A DNA stretch of 64,000 nt, from positions 1 to 64,000 of the forward strand of contig NZ_MWMO01000018.1 in NCBI RefSeq assembly GCF_002556635.1, given 5' to 3'. Below, piece by piece: positions 42,342 through 51,167 of this stretch. Source of the stretch: Novosphingobium sp. PC22D (lineage in GTDB: Bacteria > Pseudomonadota > Alphaproteobacteria > Sphingomonadales > Sphingomonadaceae). The notes beneath the pieces are model-generated. The model did not search any database, was not told the origin of the DNA, and saw only the letters and a program-made list of their open reading frames with translations. The translations under genes were made by a program, and so were the position numbers. Position 1 is the stretch's first letter, and each line of letters starts with the position of its first letter.

Positions 42342-43121
42342 CTAGCCGGCCTCGGACCCGCGTTCGGTATAGTCGATCCGAATCCGCACCCAAGCCCCGA
42401 TCTGCGGCTTGGCGTTCACTTTTGGCGGAACCACGCGGAACTGCCAGGCCGCCTCCTGCACCGCGCGGCCGAAGCCCGATCCGCGCGGCGATTCGCCGAG
42501 GATCTGGCAGTCCTCGACCCGGTAGTCCTCGATCGTGCGGCAGGCGATCAGGCCCCAACCCGTGCGCGCTCCGTTGCGCGGCATGTAGGTCGCGAGCTGG
42601 GCGTGGGTGGGCTTGCGATACCAGTCGGCGTTGTAGAGACGGACACCGCCCGGCCCCTCGCCGGGCCCCTGCATGGCAAGACCACTGCCGTCCGAACCCG
42701 CCCCCCCGCCGGTATCGGGCGGGCCCTGCATCTTGCTGATGTCCGCTGCGGCGAACTGCTTGCGGTCCATTTTGATGAAGCCGGGGATCGAATCGAGCCC
42801 TTCCTCGCGCACTTCGGTCTTGTCGCTGAGCCTTGGGGCCTTCGGCAGCTTGGGCGGCTCGGCCTCTTTCTGCACGACCTTGGGCCGCTTGGCCTCGGGC
42901 TTCTTTTGCTCTGCCTTGGGTGCGGCGGCCGATTCGCTGTCGCTGGTCGAGAAGGTCGTCAGGTTCGGCAGCCGCTTGGCGATGGGAGCATGCGCCTGGA
43001 AGAGAAGCGCGAGCAGCGCCAGCAGCGCCATGACGCCGAGCGAGAGCACGATCGAGACCGCGCGTTGGCGCGGTGAGCCTGGCCGGTAGCCGGACCCTGA
43101 CAACGTCTCAGCGCGAATCAT
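42342..43121 (-). CDS. TonB-like periplasmic-spanning protein
   Basis: The 259-aa product has one N-terminal membrane segment (about 21-43), a Pro/Lys/Glu-rich linker (EQKKPEAKRPKVVQKEAEPP) and a C-terminal domain of TonB type (GWGLIACRTIEDYRVEDCQI ... AAWQFRVVPP). ExbB/ExbD are not nearby. It may energise an outer-membrane receptor or be a TonB-domain relative with another role. Confidence 0.7.
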   Translation of the reverse strand: MIRAETLSGSGYRPGSPRQRAVSIVLSLGVMALLALLALLFQAHAPIAKRLPNLTTFSTSDSESAAAPKAEQKKPEAKRPKVVQKEAEPPKLPKAPRLSDKTEVREEGLDSIPGFIKMDRKQFAAADISKMQGPPDTGGGAGSDGSGLAMQGPGEGPGGVRLYNADWYRKPTHAQLATYMPRNGARTGWGLIACRTIEDYRVEDCQILGESPRGSGFGRAVQEAAWQFRVVPPKVNAKPQIGAWVRIRIDYTERGSEAG

Positions 43122-43189
43122 GAGGCCCGTTTACGTCCGTTAGGCCCAGGGCGGCAATCGAGACATTGTCGCATCGTCCGCAAGACGGC

Positions 43190-43798
43190 TCAGTCCATGT
43201 GCTTGAGCCCGACGCGCAGATAGTCCCAGCCGGTGATCAGGGTCAGCGCCGCGGCCCCCCAAAGCGTGGTGAGGCCGATCGTATGCGGAACGTTGACCAG
43301 GATCTCGTCGACCGGGACGTTCCACCAGGGCATCGCGCGGCCGAGGATCAGCGCCCCCAGCGAGATCATCTGGAAGGCCGTCTTCCACTTGGCGAGCTTG
43401 GAAACGGGCACGGAAACCTGCAGCGGCCCGAGGAATTCCCGCAGCCCCGAAACCGCGATCTCGCGGATCAGGATGACGAGCCCGGCAACGACATGCGCGT
43501 CCCCCACGTATGGCCCGCGCAGCACGCCCTGCGCCGTCAGGACGAGGATCACGGCCGCGACCATGATCTTGTCCGCGATCGGATCGAGAAAGACACCCAG
43601 CTTGGATACGGTGCCGCTCGAGCGCGCGAGATAGCCGTCGAAGTAGTCGGTGATGCCCATCGAGCAGTAGAGCGCGAAGGCGAGTCCGTAACCGAACTCC
43701 CAGTCGGGCCACCACAGGAGGAAGGCCAGCAAGGGCACCGCGAATATCCGCGACAGGGTGAGCAGATTGGGCAGGGTCAGCATGTCGAAGGGCCCCAT
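43190..43798 (-). CDS. pgsA: CDP-diacylglycerol-glycerol-3-phosphate 3-phosphatidyltransferase
   Basis: A 202-aa membrane enzyme of phosphatidylglycerol synthesis. The CDP-alcohol phosphotransferase motif is complete: D51-x2-DG-x2-AR-x8-G-x3-D-x3-D76 (DYFDGYLARSSG...GVFLDPIAD). About five hydrophobic segments. Start ATG 43798. Confidence 0.93.
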   Translation of the reverse strand: MGPFDMLTLPNLLTLSRIFAVPLLAFLLWWPDWEFGYGLAFALYCSMGITDYFDGYLARSSGTVSKLGVFLDPIADKIMVAAVILVLTAQGVLRGPYVGDAHVVAGLVILIREIAVSGLREFLGPLQVSVPVSKLAKWKTAFQMISLGALILGRAMPWWNVPVDEILVNVPHTIGLTTLWGAAALTLITGWDYLRVGLKHMD

Positions 43799-43901
43799 TG
43801 CCCTCTTTTCGCGACGGAATAAAGTCGCGCTCGGGGCTTGTGCGTCCGCGCGGTGGCATTAAGTGTCCGGCGAGGATGGGCGGACAGCTTGAAATGGACT
43901 G

Positions 43902-45212
43902 ATGACGACCTCGACTCAGCTGATCCGCGCCCGACGGTTCCTGCCACTTTTCACCACCCAGATTCTTGGCGCGTTCAACGACAATCTGTTCAAGAACGCG
44001 ATGGTCTTCTTCGTCGTCTACTCGGTGTACAACTCCGAGAGCGCGGAGATGTGGTTCAGCGCGATCGCGTCCGGCGTGTTCGTCACGCCCTTCTTCCTGC
44101 TCTCCGCGCTGGCGGGGCAACTGGCCGACATGCGCGACAAGGCCAGGATCATCCGCGTCGTGAAGGTCTGCGAGATATTCATCATGCTGGTCGGCGCCGT
44201 CGGGCTCGTGCTCGCCTGGCAAGGCGTCGCGATCCAGACCCTGTCGATCCCGCTGCTGTTGCTCGCCCTCTTCGCGATGGGCGTGCATTCCACCTTCTTC
44301 GGCCCGATCAAGTACGCGATCCTGCCGCAGCACCTCAAATCCGAGGAAGTCCTGGCGGGCACCGGGCTGGTCGAGGCCGGGACCTATATCGCGGTGCTCG
44401 CCGGAACGATCGTCGCCGGCTGGATCGGCGTCGAACACGCGGCGGTGGTCGTGCTGCTGGTCGCCGCGGCCGGCGCGCTGACCGCCCGCAAGGTCCCGCC
44501 CGCGCCCCCGCAGGGCGAGATCGAGCCGCTCGACTTCAACTTCCTGCGCTCGTCCTACCGGCTCATCGACAGCACCATGCACGATCGCCGGGTGTTCCTC
44601 GCGATCGTCGCGATCAGCGTGTTCTGGGCGATCTGCACGATCCTGTTCGTCCAGTTCACGCCTCTCGCCAAGAACGTGCTCTTCGCGAGCAAGGAAGTCG
44701 CGAGCCTGTTCCTGGTGATCTTCTCGGTGGGCGTGGCGATCGGCTCGGTCTCGATCAACGCCTTGCTCAAGGGCGCGGTCTCGGCGCGGTATTCGCCGAT
44801 CTCGGTGATCGCGATGGGCGCCTTCCTCCTCGTCTTCGAATCGGTATGCAGCGCCTGGACGGTCGCGGACGGGACGCAGATGCTCGATGTAACGAGCTTC
44901 ATCATGCATCCGCTCGCGCCGATGCTGCTGATCTCGCTGCTGGGCATCGCCGTTTCGGGCGGGATGTTCGTCGTGCCGCTCTACGCCTTCCTGACGACCT
45001 TCGTGCCCAAGTCGCAGACCGCGCGGACCATTGCGGCGAACAACATCGTCAACTCGGGCGCGATGACGGGCGGCGCGATCGTCGCCGGTCTGCTGAGCCT
45101 GATCGGGATCGCGGTCGTCAAGCAGCTTCTCGTCGTCGCGGGTTGCTGCCTGATCTCGGCGTGGTTCGGCTATCGCCTGTTCAAGGCGGAGCGCGCGGCG
45201 CAGGCCGCCTGA
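43902..45212 (+). CDS. MFS transporter, LplT-like lysophospholipid flippase
   Basis: The 436-aa protein has 12 hydrophobic segments and the LplT signature FTTQILGAFNDNLFKNAMVFF at residues 16-36 and GPIKYAILPQHL (about 130). LplT moves lysophospholipids inward for reacylation by Aas. No acyltransferase domain is fused and none is adjacent, so the partner would be elsewhere. Divergent from pgsA, which fits a phospholipid context. Confidence 0.78.
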   Translation: MTTSTQLIRARRFLPLFTTQILGAFNDNLFKNAMVFFVVYSVYNSESAEMWFSAIASGVFVTPFFLLSALAGQLADMRDKARIIRVVKVCEIFIMLVGAVGLVLAWQGVAIQTLSIPLLLLALFAMGVHSTFFGPIKYAILPQHLKSEEVLAGTGLVEAGTYIAVLAGTIVAGWIGVEHAAVVVLLVAAAGALTARKVPPAPPQGEIEPLDFNFLRSSYRLIDSTMHDRRVFLAIVAISVFWAICTILFVQFTPLAKNVLFASKEVASLFLVIFSVGVAIGSVSINALLKGAVSARYSPISVIAMGAFLLVFESVCSAWTVADGTQMLDVTSFIMHPLAPMLLISLLGIAVSGGMFVVPLYAFLTTFVPKSQTARTIAANNIVNSGAMTGGAIVAGLLSLIGIAVVKQLLVVAGCCLISAWFGYRLFKAERAAQAA

Positions 45213-45216
45213 CGCG

Positions 45217-45462
45217 TCAGACGATGAACGCCGAAACGGCGACGAAGCCCACGCAATAGACCGCCAGGAACGTGCGCCAGTCGCTGGCCGCGCTCACCCG
45301 CGCGTCGGCGCTGTTCGCGACGCTAGCGCTCACCCGCGCGTCGGCGCTGTTCGCGACGCTGGCGCTCACCCCGACCCGGCGCACATGGGGCGGAAGCGAC
45401 CGCAGGTAGTGGTGTTTGGCGGTCTCGTCGCAAAGAACAAGGGCACGGCGTTTTCTGCTCAT
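45217..45462 (-). CDS. Small protein with a 12-residue repeat and a C-terminal membrane segment
   Basis: The 81-aa product has a basic N-terminus (MSRKRRALVLCDETAKHHYLRSLPPHVRR), two in-frame copies of SASVANSADARV and a C-terminal hydrophobic helix (FLAVYCVGFVAVSAFIV). The repeat is encoded by the 36-bp tandem array at 45290-45370. I do not recognise the family. Possibly a tail-anchored membrane protein. Convergent with the LplT-like gene. Confidence 0.55.
   Translation of the reverse strand: MSRKRRALVLCDETAKHHYLRSLPPHVRRVGVSASVANSADARVSASVANSADARVSAASDWRTFLAVYCVGFVAVSAFIV
45290..45370. repeat. 36-bp tandem repeat, two full copies and a partial third
   Basis: Copies at 45290-45325 and 45326-45361 differ by one base at the last position (A/G); 45362-45370 repeats the first nine bases. 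It lies in frame inside the 81-aa gene. Confidence 0.85.
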
Positions 45463-45574
45463 GCCCGCAGATTAAGACTTTATTTACCATCCTGCCAGCG
45501 CGGCAACATCCTTATCCCGAATTGGGACGTGGCGCGCATGGCCAGGTCTTCGCGGGAACCGGACGCGCAAACGA

Positions 45575-45602
45575 AAAGGCCGCCCCGGAAGGAGCGGCCT
45601 TT
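45575..45602 (-). terminator. Rho-independent terminator of csbD
   Basis: AAAGGCCGC and GCGGCCTTT form a 9-bp stem with a 10-nt loop, followed by TTTTCG on the minus strand, 38 nt after the csbD stop. Confidence 0.75.
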
Positions 45603-45639
45603 CGTCGATCGCGATGCGATCGCTTGCGTCGGCGTTCGC

Positions 45640-45822
45640 TCAGATGCTGTCGCCGAGCGCACCCTTGACCTTGCCGGCGGCCTGCTGGGCTTCGCCCTTG
45701 CGTTCCTGCTTGCGGCCTTCGGCGTCGAGGTAAGGATCGTCGCCCGCACGGCCCGCAGCCTGCTTGGCGTTGCCGGCAACTTCGTTGGCGATGCCCTTGG
45801 CCTTGTCCTTGAGTTCACCCAT
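45640..45822 (-). CDS. CsbD-family stress protein
   Basis: A 60-aa hydrophilic helical protein MGELKDKAKGIANEVAGNAK... ending GKVKGALGDSI, the CsbD pattern of lysine/alanine-rich repeats. Members are induced by general stress. ATG 45822 follows AGGAGATATTCTC and a terminator follows, so it is a single-gene unit. Confidence 0.9.
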   Translation of the reverse strand: MGELKDKAKGIANEVAGNAKQAAGRAGDDPYLDAEGRKQERKGEAQQAAGKVKGALGDSI

Positions 45823-45920
45823 GAGAATATCTCCTTGTCTTTCCAGCGAAAAATCCGCCGGACCGTTGCAATACCAACGATCTTCCCGGACCGATGGTTC
45901 CGCTGGGACGACAAGGCGTT

Positions 45921-46334
45921 CTAACTGTTCGACAGGCCGATGATGTGGTCCCACTCCTCGGGCGTGATCACCGCGACGGAGAGCCGCGAGAGCTTGACGA
46001 GTTCGATGTCCTTCAGCCCCGGATCGCCCTTGATTTCCTTGAGCGTAATCGGCCGGGCAAGCTTGCGCACCGGCTTGACCTTGACCGCGGCCCACTTCCC
46101 CTCGGGATCGGTGGGGTCGGTCATGTCCGCCTTGCTGATCGTCATGATGCCGACGATCTCGCGGCCAATATTGGAATGATAGAAGAATGCCTCGTCACCC
46201 TCCTTCATCGCGCGAAGATTGTTCGCGGCGCGGTGGTTGCGAACGCCGTCCCAGGTCCCCTCCCCCTGCTCGACGAGATCATCCCAGCCATAGGCGTCGG
46301 GCTCGGATTTCATCAGCCAGTAGCTCTTTGCCAT
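45921..46334 (-). CDS. EVE-domain protein
   Basis: The 137-aa protein is a single EVE domain (PUA-like, binds modified bases): YWLMKSEPDAYGWDDL, WDGVRNHRAANNLR, EAFFYHSN and a C-terminal SVAVITPEEWD. EVE proteins are thought to recognise modified DNA or RNA bases. Divergent from the 2OG oxygenase gene. Confidence 0.9.
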   Translation of the reverse strand: MAKSYWLMKSEPDAYGWDDLVEQGEGTWDGVRNHRAANNLRAMKEGDEAFFYHSNIGREIVGIMTISKADMTDPTDPEGKWAAVKVKPVRKLARPITLKEIKGDPGLKDIELVKLSRLSVAVITPEEWDHIIGLSNS

Positions 46335-46396
46335 GCATCGCCCTTCATTTTTGACTAGAGCGGCGCGATAGACGATTCCAACGGGACATTGCCAGA

Positions 46397-47332
46397 ATGG
46401 AACTTGCCGAAATCCCCGTCCTCAGCCTCGCGCACGGCAAAGCCGCGCTGCCGGCCGAGATCGGCGCGAGCTTTCGCCGCAACGGCTTCGCCATGGTGCG
46501 CGACCACGGTATCGACGCGCGCCTGATCGCCGAGGCCTGGCGTCTGACCAAGGCGTTCTACGAGTTGCCGCTCGAGGAAAAGATGCGCTACCACGTCCCC
46601 GGCCAGGGCGGCGCGCGCGGCTATACGCCGTTCCGCACCGAGATCGCCAAGGGCGCGAGCGTGACCGACCTCAAGGAGTTCTGGCACGTCGGGCGCGACC
46701 TGCCGCCGGGCCATCCGCTCGCGACAACGATGCCGCCCAACATCTGGCCCGAGCGGCCCGAGGGTTTCCGCGAGACCTTCACCGCGCTTTACGGCGCATT
46801 CGATCGGGTCGGCGCAGAGCTGCTGCGCGCCATCGCCGTCGACCTCGGCCTGCCGGCAAACTGGTTCGATCCGGCGATCGAGGACGGCAACTCGGTCATG
46901 CGGCTGCTGCACTACCCTCCCGTCACCGAAAATGCCGATGGCGCGATCCGTGCCGGCGCGCATGAAGACATCAATCTCATCACCCTTCTGCTCGGCGCCG
47001 AGGAAGCCGGGCTCGAACTGCTGGGCAAGAACGGCCAGTGGCTCTCGGTCGCTCCGCCCGAGGGAGCCCTGGTCGTCAACATCGGCGACATGCTCCAGCG
47101 GCTGACCAACCACGTCCTGCCCTCGACCACGCACCGGGTGCGCAACCCGAGCGGGGAACGCGCGCGATACAGCCGCTATTCGATGCCCTTCTTCGTCCAC
47201 TTGCGCAGCGATTTCGTCTTCGAGACGCTGCCGCAGTGTATAACGAAAGAAAACCCCGATCGTTATCCCGAGCGGATCACGGCCGACGACTACTTGCAGG
47301 AGCGGCTGCGCGAAATCGGGCTCAAGACCTGA
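46397..47332 (+). CDS. 2-oxoglutarate/Fe(II)-dependent oxygenase (isopenicillin N synthase family)
   Basis: The 311-aa enzyme has an N-terminal DIOX_N part and the double-stranded beta-helix core with H189-x-D191 (AHEDINLITLLL) and H246 (THRVRN), followed by an R-x-S 2-oxoglutarate contact (RYS at about 257-262). Substrate unknown. Confidence 0.88.
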   Translation: MELAEIPVLSLAHGKAALPAEIGASFRRNGFAMVRDHGIDARLIAEAWRLTKAFYELPLEEKMRYHVPGQGGARGYTPFRTEIAKGASVTDLKEFWHVGRDLPPGHPLATTMPPNIWPERPEGFRETFTALYGAFDRVGAELLRAIAVDLGLPANWFDPAIEDGNSVMRLLHYPPVTENADGAIRAGAHEDINLITLLLGAEEAGLELLGKNGQWLSVAPPEGALVVNIGDMLQRLTNHVLPSTTHRVRNPSGERARYSRYSMPFFVHLRSDFVFETLPQCITKENPDRYPERITADDYLQERLREIGLKT

Positions 47333-47425
47333 GCCCCTCTTTTCCTGTCCGAAAGGCCACCCGCACTTAACGAATATTTCAGCCCCGTAAGATATTGCGA
47401 TCTCCGCAATCGAAAGGGGCGCGTC

Positions 47426-49108
47426 TTGGACAGGCACCCGGCAGGAGCCGAGCACAACGATGGCCGTTTGATCGACCACGAAGATGCCGACCGCGACGTC
47501 ATCGCGATCTGCATCGTCGCGGCCGCCATCATCCTGTTCGTCGGTATCGGCGGCACCGTCGGTCCCGAGGTGCTGAACTCGTTCCTGGGCCGGGGCAAGG
47601 GTCCCGACAGCGCGCTGGTCGGCGCCTTCCTGCTCAACATCGCCCTGATCATCTTCGGCTGGAGCCGCTATCGCGAACTCGCCGAGGAAGTGACGCTGCG
47701 GCGCCAGGCCGAACAGCAGGCGCGCATGCTCGCCGAGACCGATCCCATGACCGGCTTCTTCAACCGCCGCAGCTTCGACGATGCCGTCAACGCGCGGATC
47801 GCCAAGGCGGCCGAGGAAGGCTCGGCGGTCGCGCTGCTGATGATCGATCTCGACAACTTCAAGCAGGTCAACGACTACAACGGCCACCAGACCGGCGATA
47901 TCCTCTTGCGCGCGTGCGCCACGCGGATCTCCGGCTGCGTGCCGGGTGACGCCATCGTCGGCCGGATCGGCGGAGACGAGTTCGCCGTGGCGGTGACTTT
48001 CAAGTCGGATCTTCCCGCGCTCGTCGAACGCGTCGCCTCGCGCCTCGTCGACCGCATCGCCCAGCCGACCGACTGCGGAAACGTCGTAGTCGACGTGACC
48101 GCCTCGATCGGCATCGCGCGCTCCGACATTTCCAAGCTGGGCGGCACGATCAAAGGCGACGCGCGCGGCCTGCTCGAGATGGCCGACATCGCCATGTACC
48201 ATGCCAAGCGGCAGGGCCGGAACAGCTACTACTGGTTCGAAGGACCGATGGCCGACGAAATGCGCTTCCGCTGCGAGATCGAGGCCGGCATCCGCCTCGG
48301 CATCCCGCGCGGCGAGTTCGTGCCGTACTACGAACAGCAGATCGACCTCCAGACCGGCGAGCTGACCGGATACGAAATGCTGGCGCGCTGGGAATCGCCC
48401 GATTTCGGTCTGATCATGCCCGACATCTTCATCCCGATCGCCGAGGACATCGGCGCGATCGGAGACTTGTCCGAATGCGTGATCAGCCAGGCGCTCGACG
48501 ATGCGCGCGATTGGGACCCGGCGCTCAGCCTCGCGGTCAACGTCTCGCCGGTGCAGCTTCGCGACCCCTGGTTCGCCCAGAAGCTGCTGCGGCTGCTGAC
48601 CGAGAAGCGCTTTCCGCCGCATCGGCTCGAGATCGAGATCACCGAAAGCTGCCTGCACGACAACGTGGTGCAGGTCCGCTCGCTGATCACCAGCCTCAAG
48701 AACCAGGGCATCACCGTCAGCCTCGACGATTTCGGCACCGGCTATAGCTCGCTCGCGCAACTGCGCAGCCTGCCGTTCGACCGCATCAAGATCGACCGCA
48801 GCTTCGTCAGCAGCATCGTCGAGAACAAGGACAGCGCCGCGATCGTCCATTCGATCGCGATGCTCGGACAAGGTCTCAAGCTGCCGATCACCGCCGAGGG
48901 CATCGAGACCAGCGAAGTGCTGGAGCACTTGCTGCCCTATGGCCCGCTCAAGGGTCAGGGCTATCTCTATGGACGCCCGCAACCGGCTACCGTCGTGCGC
49001 GATTGGCTCGAGAGCAAGGGACGGGTCACGCGCCCCCGACAATCCGAAACCGGGGGGCACGGCCGCGAAGAGACCATGCCGCCGCAAAGAGCGGTCAGCA
49101 ACGGCTGA
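47426..49108 (+). CDS. Membrane GGDEF-EAL cyclic-di-GMP protein
   Basis: The 560-aa protein has two N-terminal membrane helices (about 24-42 and 65-82), a short coiled coil, a GGDEF domain with intact GGDEF at 182-186 and no clear RxxD inhibitory site, and an EAL domain (about 285-540). In the latter the signature reads EML (317-319), but NVSPVQLRD, EITESCL and DDFGTGYSSL are present. It could both make and degrade c-di-GMP. Start is TTG 47426 with AAAGGGG upstream. Confidence 0.9.
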   Translation: MDRHPAGAEHNDGRLIDHEDADRDVIAICIVAAAIILFVGIGGTVGPEVLNSFLGRGKGPDSALVGAFLLNIALIIFGWSRYRELAEEVTLRRQAEQQARMLAETDPMTGFFNRRSFDDAVNARIAKAAEEGSAVALLMIDLDNFKQVNDYNGHQTGDILLRACATRISGCVPGDAIVGRIGGDEFAVAVTFKSDLPALVERVASRLVDRIAQPTDCGNVVVDVTASIGIARSDISKLGGTIKGDARGLLEMADIAMYHAKRQGRNSYYWFEGPMADEMRFRCEIEAGIRLGIPRGEFVPYYEQQIDLQTGELTGYEMLARWESPDFGLIMPDIFIPIAEDIGAIGDLSECVISQALDDARDWDPALSLAVNVSPVQLRDPWFAQKLLRLLTEKRFPPHRLEIEITESCLHDNVVQVRSLITSLKNQGITVSLDDFGTGYSSLAQLRSLPFDRIKIDRSFVSSIVENKDSAAIVHSIAMLGQGLKLPITAEGIETSEVLEHLLPYGPLKGQGYLYGRPQPATVVRDWLESKGRVTRPRQSETGGHGREETMPPQRAVSNG

Positions 49109-49167
49109 CACCTGAAACACGCGCCGGCGGACTGGACGTTCGCCCGTCCAGCGCATAGATCGCGGCC

Positions 49168-49986
49168 ATGGCGATCGCCTTCACCAAGATGCACGGCCTG
49201 GGCAACGACTTCGTCGTGATCGACGCGCGCGCACAAGCCGTGCCGGCGATGACCGGCGCGTTCGCGGCGGCGCTTGCCGATCGCCGCACCGGGATCGGCT
49301 GCGACCAGCTCATCCTGCTCGAGCCGTCCCAGCGCGCCGACATGCGCATGCGCATCTTCAACCCGGACGGCGGCGAGGTGGAGGCCTGCGGCAACGCCAC
49401 GCGCGCCGTCGGCCTGCTCCACGGCGACAAGGCGCGGATCGAGACCATCGCCGGCATCCTGCGGACCGAGCCGCACGAAGGCGGCATCTCGGTCGACATG
49501 GGCAAGCCGCGCTTCGACTGGGATGCGATTCCGCTCTCCTATGCCATGGACACGCTGACGATGCCGGTCGGCTGGGACGTGCTAGACGCGCCCACCGCCG
49601 TCAACGTCGGCAATCCCCACGTGATCTTCTTCGTGCCCGACGCCAAGGCGATCGATCTGGCGTCGCTCGGCCCGATGATCGAGCACGATCCGCTGTTCCC
49701 GGACCGCGTCAACGTCAACGTCGCCAGCGTCACCACGCGCAGTTCGATCGTCCTGCGGGTATGGGAGCGCGCCGCCGGCGAGACCCGCGCCTGCGGCACC
49801 GGCGCCTGCGCGACCGCGATCGGCGCGATGCGGCGCGGCCTGGCCGACCGCGACGTGGAGGTCACGCTTCCGGGTGGAACGCTGTCGATCGCCTGGCAGG
49901 CCGACGGGCATATCCGCATGACCGGCCCCGCGACGATCAGCTTCACTGGAACCTTCGAGCCCGCCGACTACGGAGCGACGGCTTGA
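49168..49986 (+). CDS. dapF: Diaminopimelate epimerase
   Basis: A 272-aa enzyme of lysine/peptidoglycan synthesis with the two catalytic cysteines C74 (EACGNATR) and C209 (RACGTGACA). Start ATG 49168. First gene of an operon: the mtaB start overlaps its stop. Confidence 0.95.
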   Translation: MAIAFTKMHGLGNDFVVIDARAQAVPAMTGAFAAALADRRTGIGCDQLILLEPSQRADMRMRIFNPDGGEVEACGNATRAVGLLHGDKARIETIAGILRTEPHEGGISVDMGKPRFDWDAIPLSYAMDTLTMPVGWDVLDAPTAVNVGNPHVIFFVPDAKAIDLASLGPMIEHDPLFPDRVNVNVASVTTRSSIVLRVWERAAGETRACGTGACATAIGAMRRGLADRDVEVTLPGGTLSIAWQADGHIRMTGPATISFTGTFEPADYGATA

Positions 49987-51167
49987 GCGTGACCGTGCAT
50001 TCGCTCGGATGCCGCCTCAACCTCTCCGAAAGCGAGACGCTGCGCGGCCTGCTCGCTCCGGACGACGATCTCGTCGTGGTCAATTCCTGCGCGGTGACCG
50101 CCGAGGCCATGCGCCAGACGCGCCAGACGATCCGCCGCGCCCGGCGTGAGCGGCCCGCCGCGCGGCTGCTCGTCACCGGCTGCGCCGCCGAAGTCGAGCG
50201 CGAGGCGATCGCGCGGATGCCCGAAGTCGACGGCCTCGTACCCAACCAGGCCAAGCTCGATCCGCGCGTCTGGAACGTACCGGCACCAGTGCCACGCCCG
50301 CAGCCCGGTCATGACGGTGCCTATTCGCGTGCCTTCGTCGCGGTCCAGAACGGCTGCGACCACGCCTGCACCTTCTGCGTCATTCCCCAGGGACGCGGCC
50401 CGGCGCGCTCGCGGCCGGTCGCCGAAGTGCTGGAGACGATCGGCCTGCACCTCGAAGCGGGCGCGCGCGAAGTGGTGCTCACCGGCGTCGACCTCAGCTC
50501 TTGGGGGCCGGACCTGCGCGCGGATGCCCGCCTCGGCGAACTCGTCGCGGCGATCCTTCGCCGGTTCCCGAAACTGCCGCGCCTGCGCCTCTCGTCGATC
50601 GACGGCGCCGAGATCGACGCGCAACTGCTCGACCTGCTGGCGCACGAGCCGCGCCTCATGCCGCATCTGCATCTCTCGCTGCAATCGGGCGACGACATGA
50701 TCCTCAAGCGCATGAAACGCCGACACACCCGGCGCGACGCGGCGGCGCTTGTCGAGACACTGCGCGCCGCCCGCCCCGACCTCGCCGTCGGCGCCGACCT
50801 GATCGCGGGCTTTCCCACCGAGGACGAGGCCATGCATGCCGCCAACCTTTCGGCGATCGCCGATCTCGGCATCGTCCACGGGCACGTCTTTCCCTATTCG
50901 CCGCGCGCGGGCACGCCTGCCGCGCGCATGCCGCAAGTGGCACGCCCGACCATAAAGGCGCGTGCCGCAGAGCTGCGCGCCGCCGTCGCCGCCGAACGGA
51001 TGCGCTGGCTCGAAGGTCTCGTCGGCACGCCGCTTTCGGTGCTTGCCGAGAGCGACGGGACCGGCCATGCCGCCAACTTCGCGCCGGTGCGCCTGCCCGA
51101 AGGCACGGCGCGCGCGGCCCTGATCGATCTGACGCCCCGCGCGGTCGTCGAAGGAATGCTGCAATGA
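49983..51167 (+). CDS. mtaB: tRNA t6A37 methylthiotransferase MtaB
   Basis: The 394-aa radical-SAM enzyme adds the methylthio group to t6A37 in tRNA. The N-terminal UPF0004 domain holds cluster cysteines C10, C36 and C67; the radical-SAM motif is C125-x3-C129-x2-C132 (CDHACTFC). The TTG at 49983 overlaps the dapF stop (TTGA); GTG 49989 is an alternative start. Its stop overlaps the ftsY start (ATGA). Confidence 0.9.
   Translation: MSVTVHSLGCRLNLSESETLRGLLAPDDDLVVVNSCAVTAEAMRQTRQTIRRARRERPAARLLVTGCAAEVEREAIARMPEVDGLVPNQAKLDPRVWNVPAPVPRPQPGHDGAYSRAFVAVQNGCDHACTFCVIPQGRGPARSRPVAEVLETIGLHLEAGAREVVLTGVDLSSWGPDLRADARLGELVAAILRRFPKLPRLRLSSIDGAEIDAQLLDLLAHEPRLMPHLHLSLQSGDDMILKRMKRRHTRRDAAALVETLRAARPDLAVGADLIAGFPTEDEAMHAANLSAIADLGIVHGHVFPYSPRAGTPAARMPQVARPTIKARAAELRAAVAAERMRWLEGLVGTPLSVLAESDGTGHAANFAPVRLPEGTARAALIDLTPRAVVEGMLQ

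Noticed and set aside
46355..49156. 933-aa minus-strand frame
   Set aside because: Antisense to the 2OG oxygenase and GGDEF-EAL genes. It looks histidine/arginine/aspartate-rich, as GC-rich antisense frames do.
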